From the NCBI GenBank assembly GCA_002102225.1, contig LQPB01000067.1:1-37873 (forward strand): a stretch of 37,873 bases of DNA. Direction: 5' to 3'. Positions 7,125 through 14,804 of this stretch are shown here, piece after piece. Within the stretch, counting starts at the first letter, position 1; each line of letters starts with the position of its first letter. Origin of the DNA: Mycobacterium interjectum. GTDB lineage: Bacteria > Actinomycetota > Actinomycetes > Mycobacteriales > Mycobacteriaceae. The translations under genes and the position numbers were made by a program. The notes beneath the pieces were generated by a model. It was not told the origin of the DNA and made no database searches. It saw only the letters and a program-made list of their open reading frames with translations.

Positions 7125-7144
7125 GTGTAGTCAGTTGACTACAC
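7125..7144. promoter_or_regulatory. Operator palindrome 1
   Basis: GTGTAGTCAGTTGACTACAC is a perfect inverted repeat (9-bp arms, central GT). It is the reverse complement of the palindrome at 7157-7176 and 32 bp from it, about three helical turns. This is typical of an operator pair for a dimeric repressor in a divergent promoter region. No matching regulator gene is visible in the window. Confidence 0.75.
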
Positions 7145-7156
7145 CCTCGGGATGTG

Positions 7157-7176
7157 GTGTAGTCAACTGACTACAC
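7157..7176. promoter_or_regulatory. Operator palindrome 2
   Basis: GTGTAGTCAACTGACTACAC is the second perfect copy (central AC). It ends 4 nt before the AAGGAGG ribosome binding site of the gene at 7196. A bound regulator would therefore cover the probable transcription start or leader of that gene, pointing to repression. Confidence 0.75.
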
Positions 7177-7180
7177 ACCC

Positions 7181-7189
7181 CAAGGAGGA
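7181..7189 (+). promoter_or_regulatory. Strong ribosome binding site for the 7196 gene
   Basis: AAGGAGGAC lies 6 nt before ATG 7196. It is a near-perfect Shine-Dalgarno sequence, much stronger than most in this window. It fixes the start and suggests high translation once the operators are free. Confidence 0.8.
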
Positions 7190-7195
7190 CGGACC

Positions 7196-7534
7196 ATGAC
7201 CACAGCCCGCGCGCGGGATTGCGGAACCGATCTAGCCATGGCACTCGACCTCGCGGCACCCATCGGGGCAACCCGCGTCGACGAATGGGAAAGCATCGGG
7301 GCAGCCTTCAGGGTCTTCGATGGCCCGCAGTGGAGAATCACGCACATCGCCAACCACGGGCGATGCGCCGATATCGGCGACATCGTGGTGTCCGTAATCG
7401 GGCGGCAGTTCGCGGATGGGCGGGCCGAGCGCGAGATCATCATTGACGGCGCCTGTACCCCGGTCATCACGCCGGCCGAGGCGCGGACGCTGGGCAGGGC
7501 GTTGATCGCCGCCGCAGACGCGGCTGACGGGTGA
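7196..7534 (+). CDS. Small orphan protein, unknown function, under twin-palindrome control
   Basis: 112 residues with no signal peptide or membrane segment. The middle is beta-rich (AAFRVFDGPQWRITHIA, IGDIVVSVIGRQF, REIIIDG), and the end is a helix of a type common in small mycobacterial proteins (ITPAEARTLGRALIAAADAAD). I do not recognise a family with a known function. The start is fixed by a strong AAGGAGG site. Two perfect palindromes sit immediately upstream, and a second orphan gene diverges from them. The short size, tight control, strong translation signal and position next to a tRNA gene in an accessory region suggest a regulated accessory or phage-derived function, but nothing in the protein proves it. 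Confidence 0.72.
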   Translation: MTTARARDCGTDLAMALDLAAPIGATRVDEWESIGAAFRVFDGPQWRITHIANHGRCADIGDIVVSVIGRQFADGRAEREIIIDGACTPVITPAEARTLGRALIAAADAADG

Positions 7535-7600
7535 ATCGAGGCCCACGCCCGGTCCGCGGGGCATCGAGCTCCTTTGCGTCGCCCCAAATGGCGCGTGCAG

Positions 7601-7675
7601 TGCCCCCGGCACGACTCGAACGTGCGACCTAGGGATTAGAAGGCCCTTGCTCTATCCACCTGAGCTACGGAGGCA
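7601..7675 (-). tRNA. tRNA-Arg (anticodon TCT)
   Basis: The minus strand folds into a full cloverleaf of 75 nt. The acceptor stem TGCCTCC pairs with GGGGGCA (one T-G wobble), the anticodon loop is CTTCTAA with TCT, and the T-loop TTCGAGT is present. CCA is not encoded. Its 3' end faces the accessory region to the left, the orientation expected if that region entered by integration at the tRNA. Confidence 0.95.
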
Positions 7676-7857
7676 ATGTGCAGGTCAGTCTATCGAACGC
7701 GACACGCCCGAAGGACTCGCCGAGCGCGACGCGCCCGAAAAGTCTTCCAGCGGAGTGCTTATCGGTTATCGTGTGAGCCTCGACACACGGACAACACCGG
7801 TTGATAAGCAGCCGTTAACCGCAACGAAGCGTGTGCATAACGTCGAGGGGTGCGTTG

Positions 7858-9105
7858 ATGAGCGTGGCCTTGAACTTGACTTCGCGGTGCTCGCAGGCCG
7901 GTGCGCAGGCATTGCGACTGGCGGCCGACGCCAGGGATACCTGCCGAGCGGGCGCATTGTTGCTGCGTGGCTCGCCGTCGGCGGTCGGCTGGGTCGCCGG
8001 CTGGCTCTCCACGGAATTCCCCCCGCATGTGGTGACCGGCCACGCGTTGTCGCGGGTCACGCCGCCGGCCATCGGACGCGTCGGCGCCTCGTGGGCCGCG
8101 CAGAAGGCCGACCAGGCCCTCACCGCCGCGCTCGAGGGGTGCTTCGGGCCGGACTTCCGTGACCAGGTGCGCCACCCGGCCTGCGCCCAGTCCGAGTGCA
8201 CCTCCCGCGGCGGTCTGCTGCGCAGGCCCGGGCGGCACCGCCGCTACACGGCGGGAACCTCCGACATCTCCTACGGTCCGGGCGGCGTCGAACACCTCCT
8301 CGACATCTGGCGGCGTCACGACATGGCGCCCGGCCGCCGCGCGCCGGTCTTGATCCAGGTCCCGGGCGGCGCGTGGGCCATCGGGGACAAGCGAGTGCAG
8401 GCCTACACGCTGATGAGCCGGATGGCCGAACTCGGCTGGATCTGCGTGTCGATCAACTACAGCAAGAGCCCGCGCTGCACGTTCCCGACGCACCTCATCG
8501 ACGTGAAGAGGGCGATCGCGTGGGTCCGGGAGAACATCGCCGACTACGGCGGTGATCCCGATTTCATCGCGATCACCGGCGGGTCGGCGGGCGGGCACCT
8601 GGCGTCACTGGCGGCGCTCACCCCGAACGACCCGGCGTTTCAGCCCGGCTTCGAGGGCGCCGACACCACGGTTCAGGCCGTCGCGCCGTATTACGGCGTC
8701 TACGACTTCACCGACGCCGAGAACATGCACGAGTTGATGCTGCCGTTCCTCGAGCAGTTCGTCCTCAAGACCCGCTACAGCGAAAACCCCGACCGGTTCC
8801 GGTCGGCGTCGCCGATCACCTACGTGCACCACCAGGCCCCGCCCTTCTTCGTGCTGCACGGCGAGAAGGACGAACTGGTGCCCAGCGGCCAGGCCCGCGT
8901 CTTCTGCGCGGCGCTGCGCGACGCCGGGGCCGCGACGGTGGCCTACGCCGAACTCGCCAACGCGCACCACGCCTTCGACATCACCCCGACGGTCCGCTCG
9001 CAGCTGGCCGCCGACGCCGTCGCGGACTTCCTGGGCGTCGTCTACGGGCGCCGCGCCTACCCGCTGATGGACTCGGTGCCGGTGCCGGCAACGTCCGCCA
9101 GCTGA
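7858..9105 (+). CDS. lipQ: Carboxylesterase/lipase LipQ (alpha/beta hydrolase)
   Basis: 415 residues from ATG 7858, which has GAGGGG 8 nt upstream; a GTG at 7831 in the same frame has no such site. The alpha/beta hydrolase features are IQVPGGAWAIG (the HGG-like oxyanion region, here with Pro for His), the nucleophile elbow GGSAGG, the acid in HGEKDELV and the catalytic His in NAHHAFD. This places it in the hormone-sensitive lipase/carboxylesterase group, and the order of neighbours makes it the orthologue of M. tuberculosis LipQ (Rv2485c). It hydrolyses short or medium acyl esters in this family; its natural substrate is not known. The first 100 residues are a less conserved helical leader. 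It is the first conserved-core gene after the tRNA-Arg boundary and runs in the same direction as the acyltransferase operon that follows. Confidence 0.9.
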   Translation: MSVALNLTSRCSQAGAQALRLAADARDTCRAGALLLRGSPSAVGWVAGWLSTEFPPHVVTGHALSRVTPPAIGRVGASWAAQKADQALTAALEGCFGPDFRDQVRHPACAQSECTSRGGLLRRPGRHRRYTAGTSDISYGPGGVEHLLDIWRRHDMAPGRRAPVLIQVPGGAWAIGDKRVQAYTLMSRMAELGWICVSINYSKSPRCTFPTHLIDVKRAIAWVRENIADYGGDPDFIAITGGSAGGHLASLAALTPNDPAFQPGFEGADTTVQAVAPYYGVYDFTDAENMHELMLPFLEQFVLKTRYSENPDRFRSASPITYVHHQAPPFFVLHGEKDELVPSGQARVFCAALRDAGAATVAYAELANAHHAFDITPTVRSQLAADAVADFLGVVYGRRAYPLMDSVPVPATSAS

Positions 9106-9244
9106 ACGGGCGCCAAGTTTCGCGCAGCGGATCGCGCCTTTCACCGCCGCGGCATCCCGACTAGCGTTGGGTTTGCAATCCGGTTCGCGGCTCCGAGGCA
9201 GGAGGCTTGGTCGGCGGTGACAACGTTGGCGCGTCGAGTTCATC

Positions 9245-10714
9245 ATGGCTGAGTCCGTCGGGGCCGTTAAGTTGTCCGACGAGCTCGGACCCGTCGACTA
9301 TCTGATGCATCGGGGCGAAGCGAATCCCCGGACCCGGTCGGGAATCATGGCGCTCGAACTCCTCGATTCCACGCCGGACTGGGACCGGTTTCGGACCCGA
9401 TTCGAAAACGCCTCGCGGCGGGTGCTGCGGCTGCGGCAGAAGGTTGTGGTGCCGACGCTGCCGACGGCGTCGCCGCGGTGGGTGATCGATCCCGACTTCA
9501 ACCTGGACTTCCACGTGCGCCGGGTGCGCGTGTCCGGATCCGGCACGCTGCGGGAGGTGTTCGACCTCGCCGAGGTGATCCTGCAGTCGCCGATGGACAT
9601 TTCGCGGCCGCTGTGGACGGCCACGTTGGTCGAGGGCCTGGCCGAAGGTAAGGCCGCGACGCTGCTGCACGTCAGCCACGCGGTCACCGACGGCGTCGGC
9701 GGCGTCGAGATGTTCGCCGAGATCTACGACCTCGAGCGCGACCCGCCGCCCAGGCCGACGCCCCCGCAACCCATTCCGCAGGACCTGACGCCCAACGACC
9801 TGATGCGCCAAGGCATCAACCGCCTGCCCTTCGCCGTCGTCAACGGCGTCGTGGGCGCCGTGGCGGGCGCGGTGTCGGCGGCCGGTAAGGCGGTGCTCGA
9901 TCCCGTGTCCACGGTCGGCGGAGTCGTTAGTTACGCGGTGTCCGGCATGCGGGTGATGAACCGCGCTGCCGAGCCGTCACCGCTGCTGCGCCGGCGCAGC
10001 CTGGCCTCCCGCACCGAGGCGATCGACATCCCGCTCGCCGACCTGCACAGGGCCGCCAAGGCCGGCGGCGGATCGATCAACGACGCCTACCTCGCCGGCC
10101 TGTCGGGCGCCCTGCGGCGCTACCACACTGCGCTCGGTGTGCCGATCAGCACGCTGCCGATGGCGGTGCCGGTGAGCCTGCGGGCCGACGCCGACACGGC
10201 CGGCGGCAACCGGTTCACCGGCGTCAACCTGGCGGCCCCGCTGGGCACCGCCGATCCCGTCTCGCGGATGAAGAAGATCCGCGCCCAGATGACGCAGCGG
10301 CGTGACGAGCCGGCGATGAACATCATCGGGTCGATCGCCCCAGTGCTGAGCGTGTTGCCCACCGCGGTGCTCGAGGGCATCACCGGCTCGGTCATCGGCT
10401 CGGACGTGCAGGCCAGCAATGTCCCCGTCTATCCCGGCGACACCTTCATTGCCGGCGCAAAGGTGTTGCGCCAGTACGGTATCGGGCCGCTGCCCGGCGT
10501 GGCGATGATGGTGGTGCTGATCTCCCGCGGCGGCTGGTGCACGATCACCGTGCGCTACGACAGGGCGGCCGTGCGCAACGAGGCGTTGTTCGCCCAGTGC
10601 CTGCTGGAGGGCTTCGACGAGATCCTGGCGCTGGCCGGCGACCCGGCGCCCCGCGCGGTGCCGGCTTCGTTCACCGAACCGGCCGTTTCGTCACGATCGG
10701 CGGCAAGCTCGTGA
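9245..10714 (+). CDS. Wax ester synthase/diacylglycerol acyltransferase (WS/DGAT), Rv2484c-type
   Basis: 489 residues. The condensation-fold WS/DGAT domain covers the N-terminal half: LGPVDYLMHR near the start, DISRPLW at 118-124, and the active site HVSHAVTDG with catalytic His145 and Asp149. The motif is normally HHxxxDG; the first His is Ser here, but the second, catalytic one is kept. The C-terminal half (MAVPVSLR, GNRFTGVNLAAPLG, SNVPVYPG) is the second subdomain. The enzyme would esterify diacylglycerol or fatty alcohol with acyl-CoA to make storage lipid. It is the orthologue, by position and length, of Rv2484c, one of the Tgs-like proteins. Its stop overlaps the plsC start (GTGA), so glycerolipid synthesis and final acylation are made together. 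Confidence 0.92.
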   Translation: MAESVGAVKLSDELGPVDYLMHRGEANPRTRSGIMALELLDSTPDWDRFRTRFENASRRVLRLRQKVVVPTLPTASPRWVIDPDFNLDFHVRRVRVSGSGTLREVFDLAEVILQSPMDISRPLWTATLVEGLAEGKAATLLHVSHAVTDGVGGVEMFAEIYDLERDPPPRPTPPQPIPQDLTPNDLMRQGINRLPFAVVNGVVGAVAGAVSAAGKAVLDPVSTVGGVVSYAVSGMRVMNRAAEPSPLLRRRSLASRTEAIDIPLADLHRAAKAGGGSINDAYLAGLSGALRRYHTALGVPISTLPMAVPVSLRADADTAGGNRFTGVNLAAPLGTADPVSRMKKIRAQMTQRRDEPAMNIIGSIAPVLSVLPTAVLEGITGSVIGSDVQASNVPVYPGDTFIAGAKVLRQYGIGPLPGVAMMVVLISRGGWCTITVRYDRAAVRNEALFAQCLLEGFDEILALAGDPAPRAVPASFTEPAVSSRSAASS

Positions 10715-12429
10715 GCGCCGCACAGGAGCGCGGCACCCCAAAGCCCGGGCAGGACATGCGGCTGCCCGGCTCGGTGGCCGAGATCATGGCCAGCCCGCCG
10801 GGGCCCAAGATCGGTGCGTTCTTCGACCTGGACGGGACGCTGGTCGCCGGCTTCACCGCCGTCATCCTCACCCAGGAGCGGATCCTGCGCCGCGACATGG
10901 GGGTGGGGGAGCTGCTCAGCATGGTGCAGGCCGGCCTCAGCCATACCCTGGGCCGCATTGAATTCGAAGACCTGATCGGCAAGGCCGCCGCGGCGTTGGC
11001 CGGGCGACTGCTCGACGACCTGGAGGAGATCGGCGAGCGGCTGTTCGTCCAGCGGATCGAGTCGCGGATCTACCCGGAGATGCGCGAGCTGGTGCGGGCC
11101 CACGTGGCCCGGGGCCACACCGTGGTGCTCAGCTCCTCGGCGCTGACCATCCAGGTCAACCCGGTGGCGCGCTTCCTGGGCATCTCCAACATGCTGACCA
11201 ACAAGTTCGAGACCAACGAGGACGGCATGCTCACCGGTGGCGTGCAGAAGCCGATTCTGTGGGGACCGGGCAAAGCCGCTGCCGTGCAACGGTTTGCGGC
11301 CGAGAACGGCATCGACCTCAAGGACAGCTACTTCTACGCCGACGGCGACGAGGACGTCGCCCTGATGTATCTGGTCGGCAATCCCAGGCCCACCAACCCC
11401 GAGGGGAAGATGGCCGCCGTGGCCAAGCGCCGCGGCTGGCCGATCCTGCGGTTCGACAGCCGGGGCCGCCTCGGGCTCCGGCGGCAGATCCGAACGCTCG
11501 CCGGCTTCGGCTCGATGTTCCCGGTCGCCGCCGGCGCGGTGGGGATCGGCGTGCTCACCCGCAGCCGGCGACGCGGCGTGAACTTCTTCACCTCGACCTT
11601 CTCCCAGCTGTCGCTGGCGATCGCCGGGGTGCATCTCAACGTAATCGGCGAGGAGAACCTCAACGCGCAGCGCCCGGCGGTCTTCATCTTCAACCACCGC
11701 AACCAGGTTGACCCCGTCATCGCCGGGGCGCTGGTGCGCGACAACTGGATCGGCGTCGGCAAGAAGGAGCTGCAGAAAGACCCGATCATGGGCACGCTCG
11801 GCAAGCTGCTCGACGGAGTGTTCATCGACCGGGACGATCCCGCCGCGGCGGTGGAGACGATGCACGAGGTCGAGGACCGGGCCCGCAAGGGACTGTCGAT
11901 CGTAATCGCGCCGGAAGGCACCCGGGTGGACACCACCGAAGTCGGGCCGTTCAAAAAGGGTCCGTTCCGCCTCGCGATGGCGGCCGGAATCCCGATCGTC
12001 CCGATCGTCATCCGCAACGCCGAGATCGTCGCCGCCCGAAACTCCACCGTCGTCAATCCCGGCACCGTCGACATCGCGGTGTTCCCGCCAATCTCTGTGC
12101 GGGACTGGACGATTGAGAACCTGCCCGAGCGCATCGCCCAGGTGCGGCAGCTGTATCTGGACACGCTGGCCAACTGGCCGGTCGACGAGCTGCCCCAGGT
12201 CGACCTGTACGCCGAGAAGAAAGCGGCGAAGAAGGCCTCCAAGAAGGCCCCGGAAAAGGCCCCGGAAAAAGCCAAAGCCCCCGCGAAGAAGGCGCCCGCG
12301 AAAAAGGCTGCCGCCAAGAAGGCGACGAAGAAGGCCGCACCCAAGGCAAAGCCGGCGAAGGCAACTCCGAACGCGTCCGAAGTCGCACTGAAAGACGGTG
12401 AGGCACAACAGCCTCGAGGGCGGCCGTGA
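10711..12429 (+). CDS. plsC: Bifunctional HAD-phosphatase/1-acylglycerol-3-phosphate acyltransferase PlsC
   Basis: 572 residues. An open frame extends upstream to 10537, but GTG 10711 overlaps the previous stop by GTGA and starts the conserved region, so it is chosen. Residues about 33-250 are a HAD-IB hydrolase (FFDLDGT at 37-43; DGDED later). Residues about 300-490 are a PlsC acyltransferase with NHRNQVD (His329, Asp334) and PEGTR (Glu402). The pair could acylate lysophosphatidate and dephosphorylate the product to diacylglycerol, which the co-encoded WS/DGAT could then use; this coupling is inferred. From about 500 the chain becomes a Lys/Ala/Pro-rich tail (KKAPAKKAAAKKATKKA) like the tail of mycobacterial HupB. 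It probably binds acidic membrane lipid or nucleic acid. Orthologue of Rv2483c (580 residues). Confidence 0.93.
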   Translation: MSAAQERGTPKPGQDMRLPGSVAEIMASPPGPKIGAFFDLDGTLVAGFTAVILTQERILRRDMGVGELLSMVQAGLSHTLGRIEFEDLIGKAAAALAGRLLDDLEEIGERLFVQRIESRIYPEMRELVRAHVARGHTVVLSSSALTIQVNPVARFLGISNMLTNKFETNEDGMLTGGVQKPILWGPGKAAAVQRFAAENGIDLKDSYFYADGDEDVALMYLVGNPRPTNPEGKMAAVAKRRGWPILRFDSRGRLGLRRQIRTLAGFGSMFPVAAGAVGIGVLTRSRRRGVNFFTSTFSQLSLAIAGVHLNVIGEENLNAQRPAVFIFNHRNQVDPVIAGALVRDNWIGVGKKELQKDPIMGTLGKLLDGVFIDRDDPAAAVETMHEVEDRARKGLSIVIAPEGTRVDTTEVGPFKKGPFRLAMAAGIPIVPIVIRNAEIVAARNSTVVNPGTVDIAVFPPISVRDWTIENLPERIAQVRQLYLDTLANWPVDELPQVDLYAEKKAAKKASKKAPEKAPEKAKAPAKKAPAKKAAAKKATKKAAPKAKPAKATPNASEVALKDGEAQQPRGRP

Positions 12430-14777
12430 CCAAACCGGCCGCGGATACCAGCGCAATCCTCGCCGCCCAAGATTCGCTGATATTGGCGTCCATGACCTCA
12501 CCGGTGGAGAGGGAGCTGGTCATGGCCTGGGTGGGCCAGCAGCGCGCCGGCAACCCGGAGGTCACCTTCGAGGTGTTGACGCTGCCCCAACCGGAGGCGG
12601 CGCCGACGGCGCTGTCCGAGCTTGCCGAACGGCTCGAATCCGAATCGAACGACGACCGGTCGGTCGTGCCGGTGCGCGTGTTCTGGCTGCCGCCGGCCCA
12701 GCGCGGCAGGCTCGCCCAGTTGGCCGGTCTGCTGCCAGGCCAGGATCCCTACCACCCCAACCAACGTCAGCAACGACACATCGTGCGCGACGATCCGCAA
12801 CGTGCGCGGGTGGTGGCCGGCGAGCCCGCCAAGGTTTCCGAACTGCGCCAGCAATGGCGCGACACCACCGTCGGCGACCACAAGCACGACTTCGCGCATT
12901 TCGTCACCCGCCGCGCCATCCTGGCGCTGGAACGCGCCGAATACCGCATCCTGGGACCGCAATACAAGTCGCCGCGGCTCGTCAAGCCGGAAATCTTGGC
13001 GTCCACGCGGTTTCGCGCGGGCCTCAAAAGGATCCCGGGCGCCACCGTCGAGGAAGCCGCGAAGATCCTCGACGAACTCGCCACCGGCTGGAGCCGGGTG
13101 TCGGTCGACCTCGTCGGCGTCCTCGGCAGGGCGCTCAGCCGAGGGTTTGATCCCGACATCGACTACGACGAGTATCAAATCGCGGCCATGCGCGCCGCGC
13201 TGGAAACCCATCCCGCGGTCCTGCTGTTCTCGCACCGCTCCTACATCGACGGCGCGGTGGTGCCGGTGGCGATGCAGGAAAACCGGCTCCCGCCGGTGCA
13301 CGTGTTCGCCGGCATCAACCTGTCGTTCGGGGTGATGGGGCCGCTGCTGCGCCGATCCGGCGTCATCTTCATCCGCCGCAACATCGGCAGCGACCCGCTC
13401 TACAAGTACGTGCTGCGCGAGTACGTCGGCTACATCGTCGAGAAACGCTTCAACCTGAGCTGGTCGATCGAGGGGACGCGCTCGCGGACCGGAAAGATGT
13501 TGCCGCCCAAGCTCGGTCTGCTGTCCTATGTCGCCGACGCGTACCTGGACGGCCGCAGCGAGGACATCCTGCTGCAGCCGGTGTCGATCGGATTCGACCA
13601 GCTGCACGAGACCGCCGAATACGCGGCCTACGCCCGCGGCGGCGAGAAGACGCCGGAAGGCGTCGTCTGGCTCTACAACTTCATCAGGGCGCAGGGCGAA
13701 CGCAACTACGGCAAGATTTATGTCCGCTTACCCGAGGCGGTCTCGATGCGGCAGTACCTCGGCCCGCCGCACGGTCCGCTCGCACAGGATCCGGACGCCA
13801 AACGGCTTGCGCTGCACAAGATGTCGTTCGAGGTGGCGTGGCGGATCTTGCAGGCGACGCCGGTGACGGCGACGGGTTTGGTGTGCGCGCTGCTGCTGAC
13901 CACCCGCGGCGCGGCGCTGACGCTCGGTCAGCTGCACCACACCCTGCAGGACTCGCTGGACTATCTCGAGCGCAAGCACAACCCGATGTCGACGAGCGCG
14001 TTGCGGCTGCGCACCCGCGACGGCGTGCTCGCCGCCGTCGACACGCTGTCCAACGGGCACCCCATTACCCGGGTCGACGGCGGTCGGGAGCCGGTGTGGC
14101 TCATCGGACCCAACGAGCAACACGCCGCGGCGTTCTACCGCAACTCGGTGATCCACGCGTTCCTGGAGACCTCGATCGTCGAACTCGCGCTGGCCTACGC
14201 CAGACGAGCGGAGAGCGATCGCGTCGAGGCGTTCTGGACGCAGGCGATGCGGCTGCGGGACCTGTTGAAGTTCGACTTCTATTTCGCCGACTCCGCGACG
14301 TTCCGCGACCACATCGCCGAAGAGATGACGTGGCACGACGACTGGGAGGCACACGTCGCCGCCGGCGGTGACGAGATCGAGGCGATGCTGTTCGCCAAGC
14401 GCCCGTTGATGTCGGACGCCATGTTGCGGGTTTTCTTCGAGGCCTACGAGATCGTCGCCGACGTGTTGCGCGACGCGCCGGCCGGTGTCGCCCAGAAGGA
14501 GTTGACGTCGTTGGCCCTGGGGGTGGGCCGGCAACACGTCGCCCAGACCCGCGTCCGGAGCAGCGAATCGGTTTCGACGCTGCTGTTCGCCACCGCGTAT
14601 CAGGTGGTAGTCGACCAGGATCTGATCGAACCCGCCGACGATCTCGCCGACCGGCGGACCGCTTTCCGGCGGGAAATGCGGGACATCTTGCATGATTCCG
14701 ACTACGTCGGGCGGATCGCGCGCAATCAGTTCGTCGCCCGCGAGGCCAAAGCGCGGCTGGACGGCCAGACTCGGTAG
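12426..14777 (+). CDS. plsB2: Glycerol-3-phosphate acyltransferase PlsB2
   Basis: 783 residues, against 789 for M. tuberculosis PlsB2. It carries out the first acylation of glycerol-3-phosphate from acyl-CoA or acyl-ACP at the membrane. The acyltransferase motifs are FSHRSYIDG (His270, Asp275), FIRRNIGSDPLYKYV, and WSIEGTRSRTGK (Glu349) followed by LLSYV, all typical of the PlsB/GPAT family. The long N-terminal and C-terminal helical regions fit bacterial PlsB rather than the small PlsY type. The GTG start overlaps the plsC stop (GTGA), so translation is coupled. With the two genes before it, the operon covers both acylations of glycerol-3-phosphate and the step to triacylglycerol. No membrane helix is obvious; membrane binding is probably peripheral. 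Confidence 0.95.
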   Translation: MTKPAADTSAILAAQDSLILASMTSPVERELVMAWVGQQRAGNPEVTFEVLTLPQPEAAPTALSELAERLESESNDDRSVVPVRVFWLPPAQRGRLAQLAGLLPGQDPYHPNQRQQRHIVRDDPQRARVVAGEPAKVSELRQQWRDTTVGDHKHDFAHFVTRRAILALERAEYRILGPQYKSPRLVKPEILASTRFRAGLKRIPGATVEEAAKILDELATGWSRVSVDLVGVLGRALSRGFDPDIDYDEYQIAAMRAALETHPAVLLFSHRSYIDGAVVPVAMQENRLPPVHVFAGINLSFGVMGPLLRRSGVIFIRRNIGSDPLYKYVLREYVGYIVEKRFNLSWSIEGTRSRTGKMLPPKLGLLSYVADAYLDGRSEDILLQPVSIGFDQLHETAEYAAYARGGEKTPEGVVWLYNFIRAQGERNYGKIYVRLPEAVSMRQYLGPPHGPLAQDPDAKRLALHKMSFEVAWRILQATPVTATGLVCALLLTTRGAALTLGQLHHTLQDSLDYLERKHNPMSTSALRLRTRDGVLAAVDTLSNGHPITRVDGGREPVWLIGPNEQHAAAFYRNSVIHAFLETSIVELALAYARRAESDRVEAFWTQAMRLRDLLKFDFYFADSATFRDHIAEEMTWHDDWEAHVAAGGDEIEAMLFAKRPLMSDAMLRVFFEAYEIVADVLRDAPAGVAQKELTSLALGVGRQHVAQTRVRSSESVSTLLFATAYQVVVDQDLIEPADDLADRRTAFRREMRDILHDSDYVGRIARNQFVAREAKARLDGQTR

Positions 14778-14792
14778 CCGCGCTGTGCCCAA

Positions 14793-14798
14793 TACGCT
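14793..14798 (+). promoter_or_regulatory. -10 box (TACGCT) at leaderless distance
   Basis: TACGCT fits TANNNT and ends 6 nt before ATG 14805, with no ribosome binding site between. A transcript starting here would begin at the ATG. This would give the membrane protein gene its own promoter although it lies only 27 bp after plsB2. Confidence 0.5.
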
Positions 14799-14804
14799 GG
14801 GTGC

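Noticed and set aside
10555..12501. Long open frame on the minus strand opposite plsC
   Set aside because: Composition effect of GC-rich third positions in the plus-strand gene; its translation has no recognisable domains, while plsC is fully conserved.
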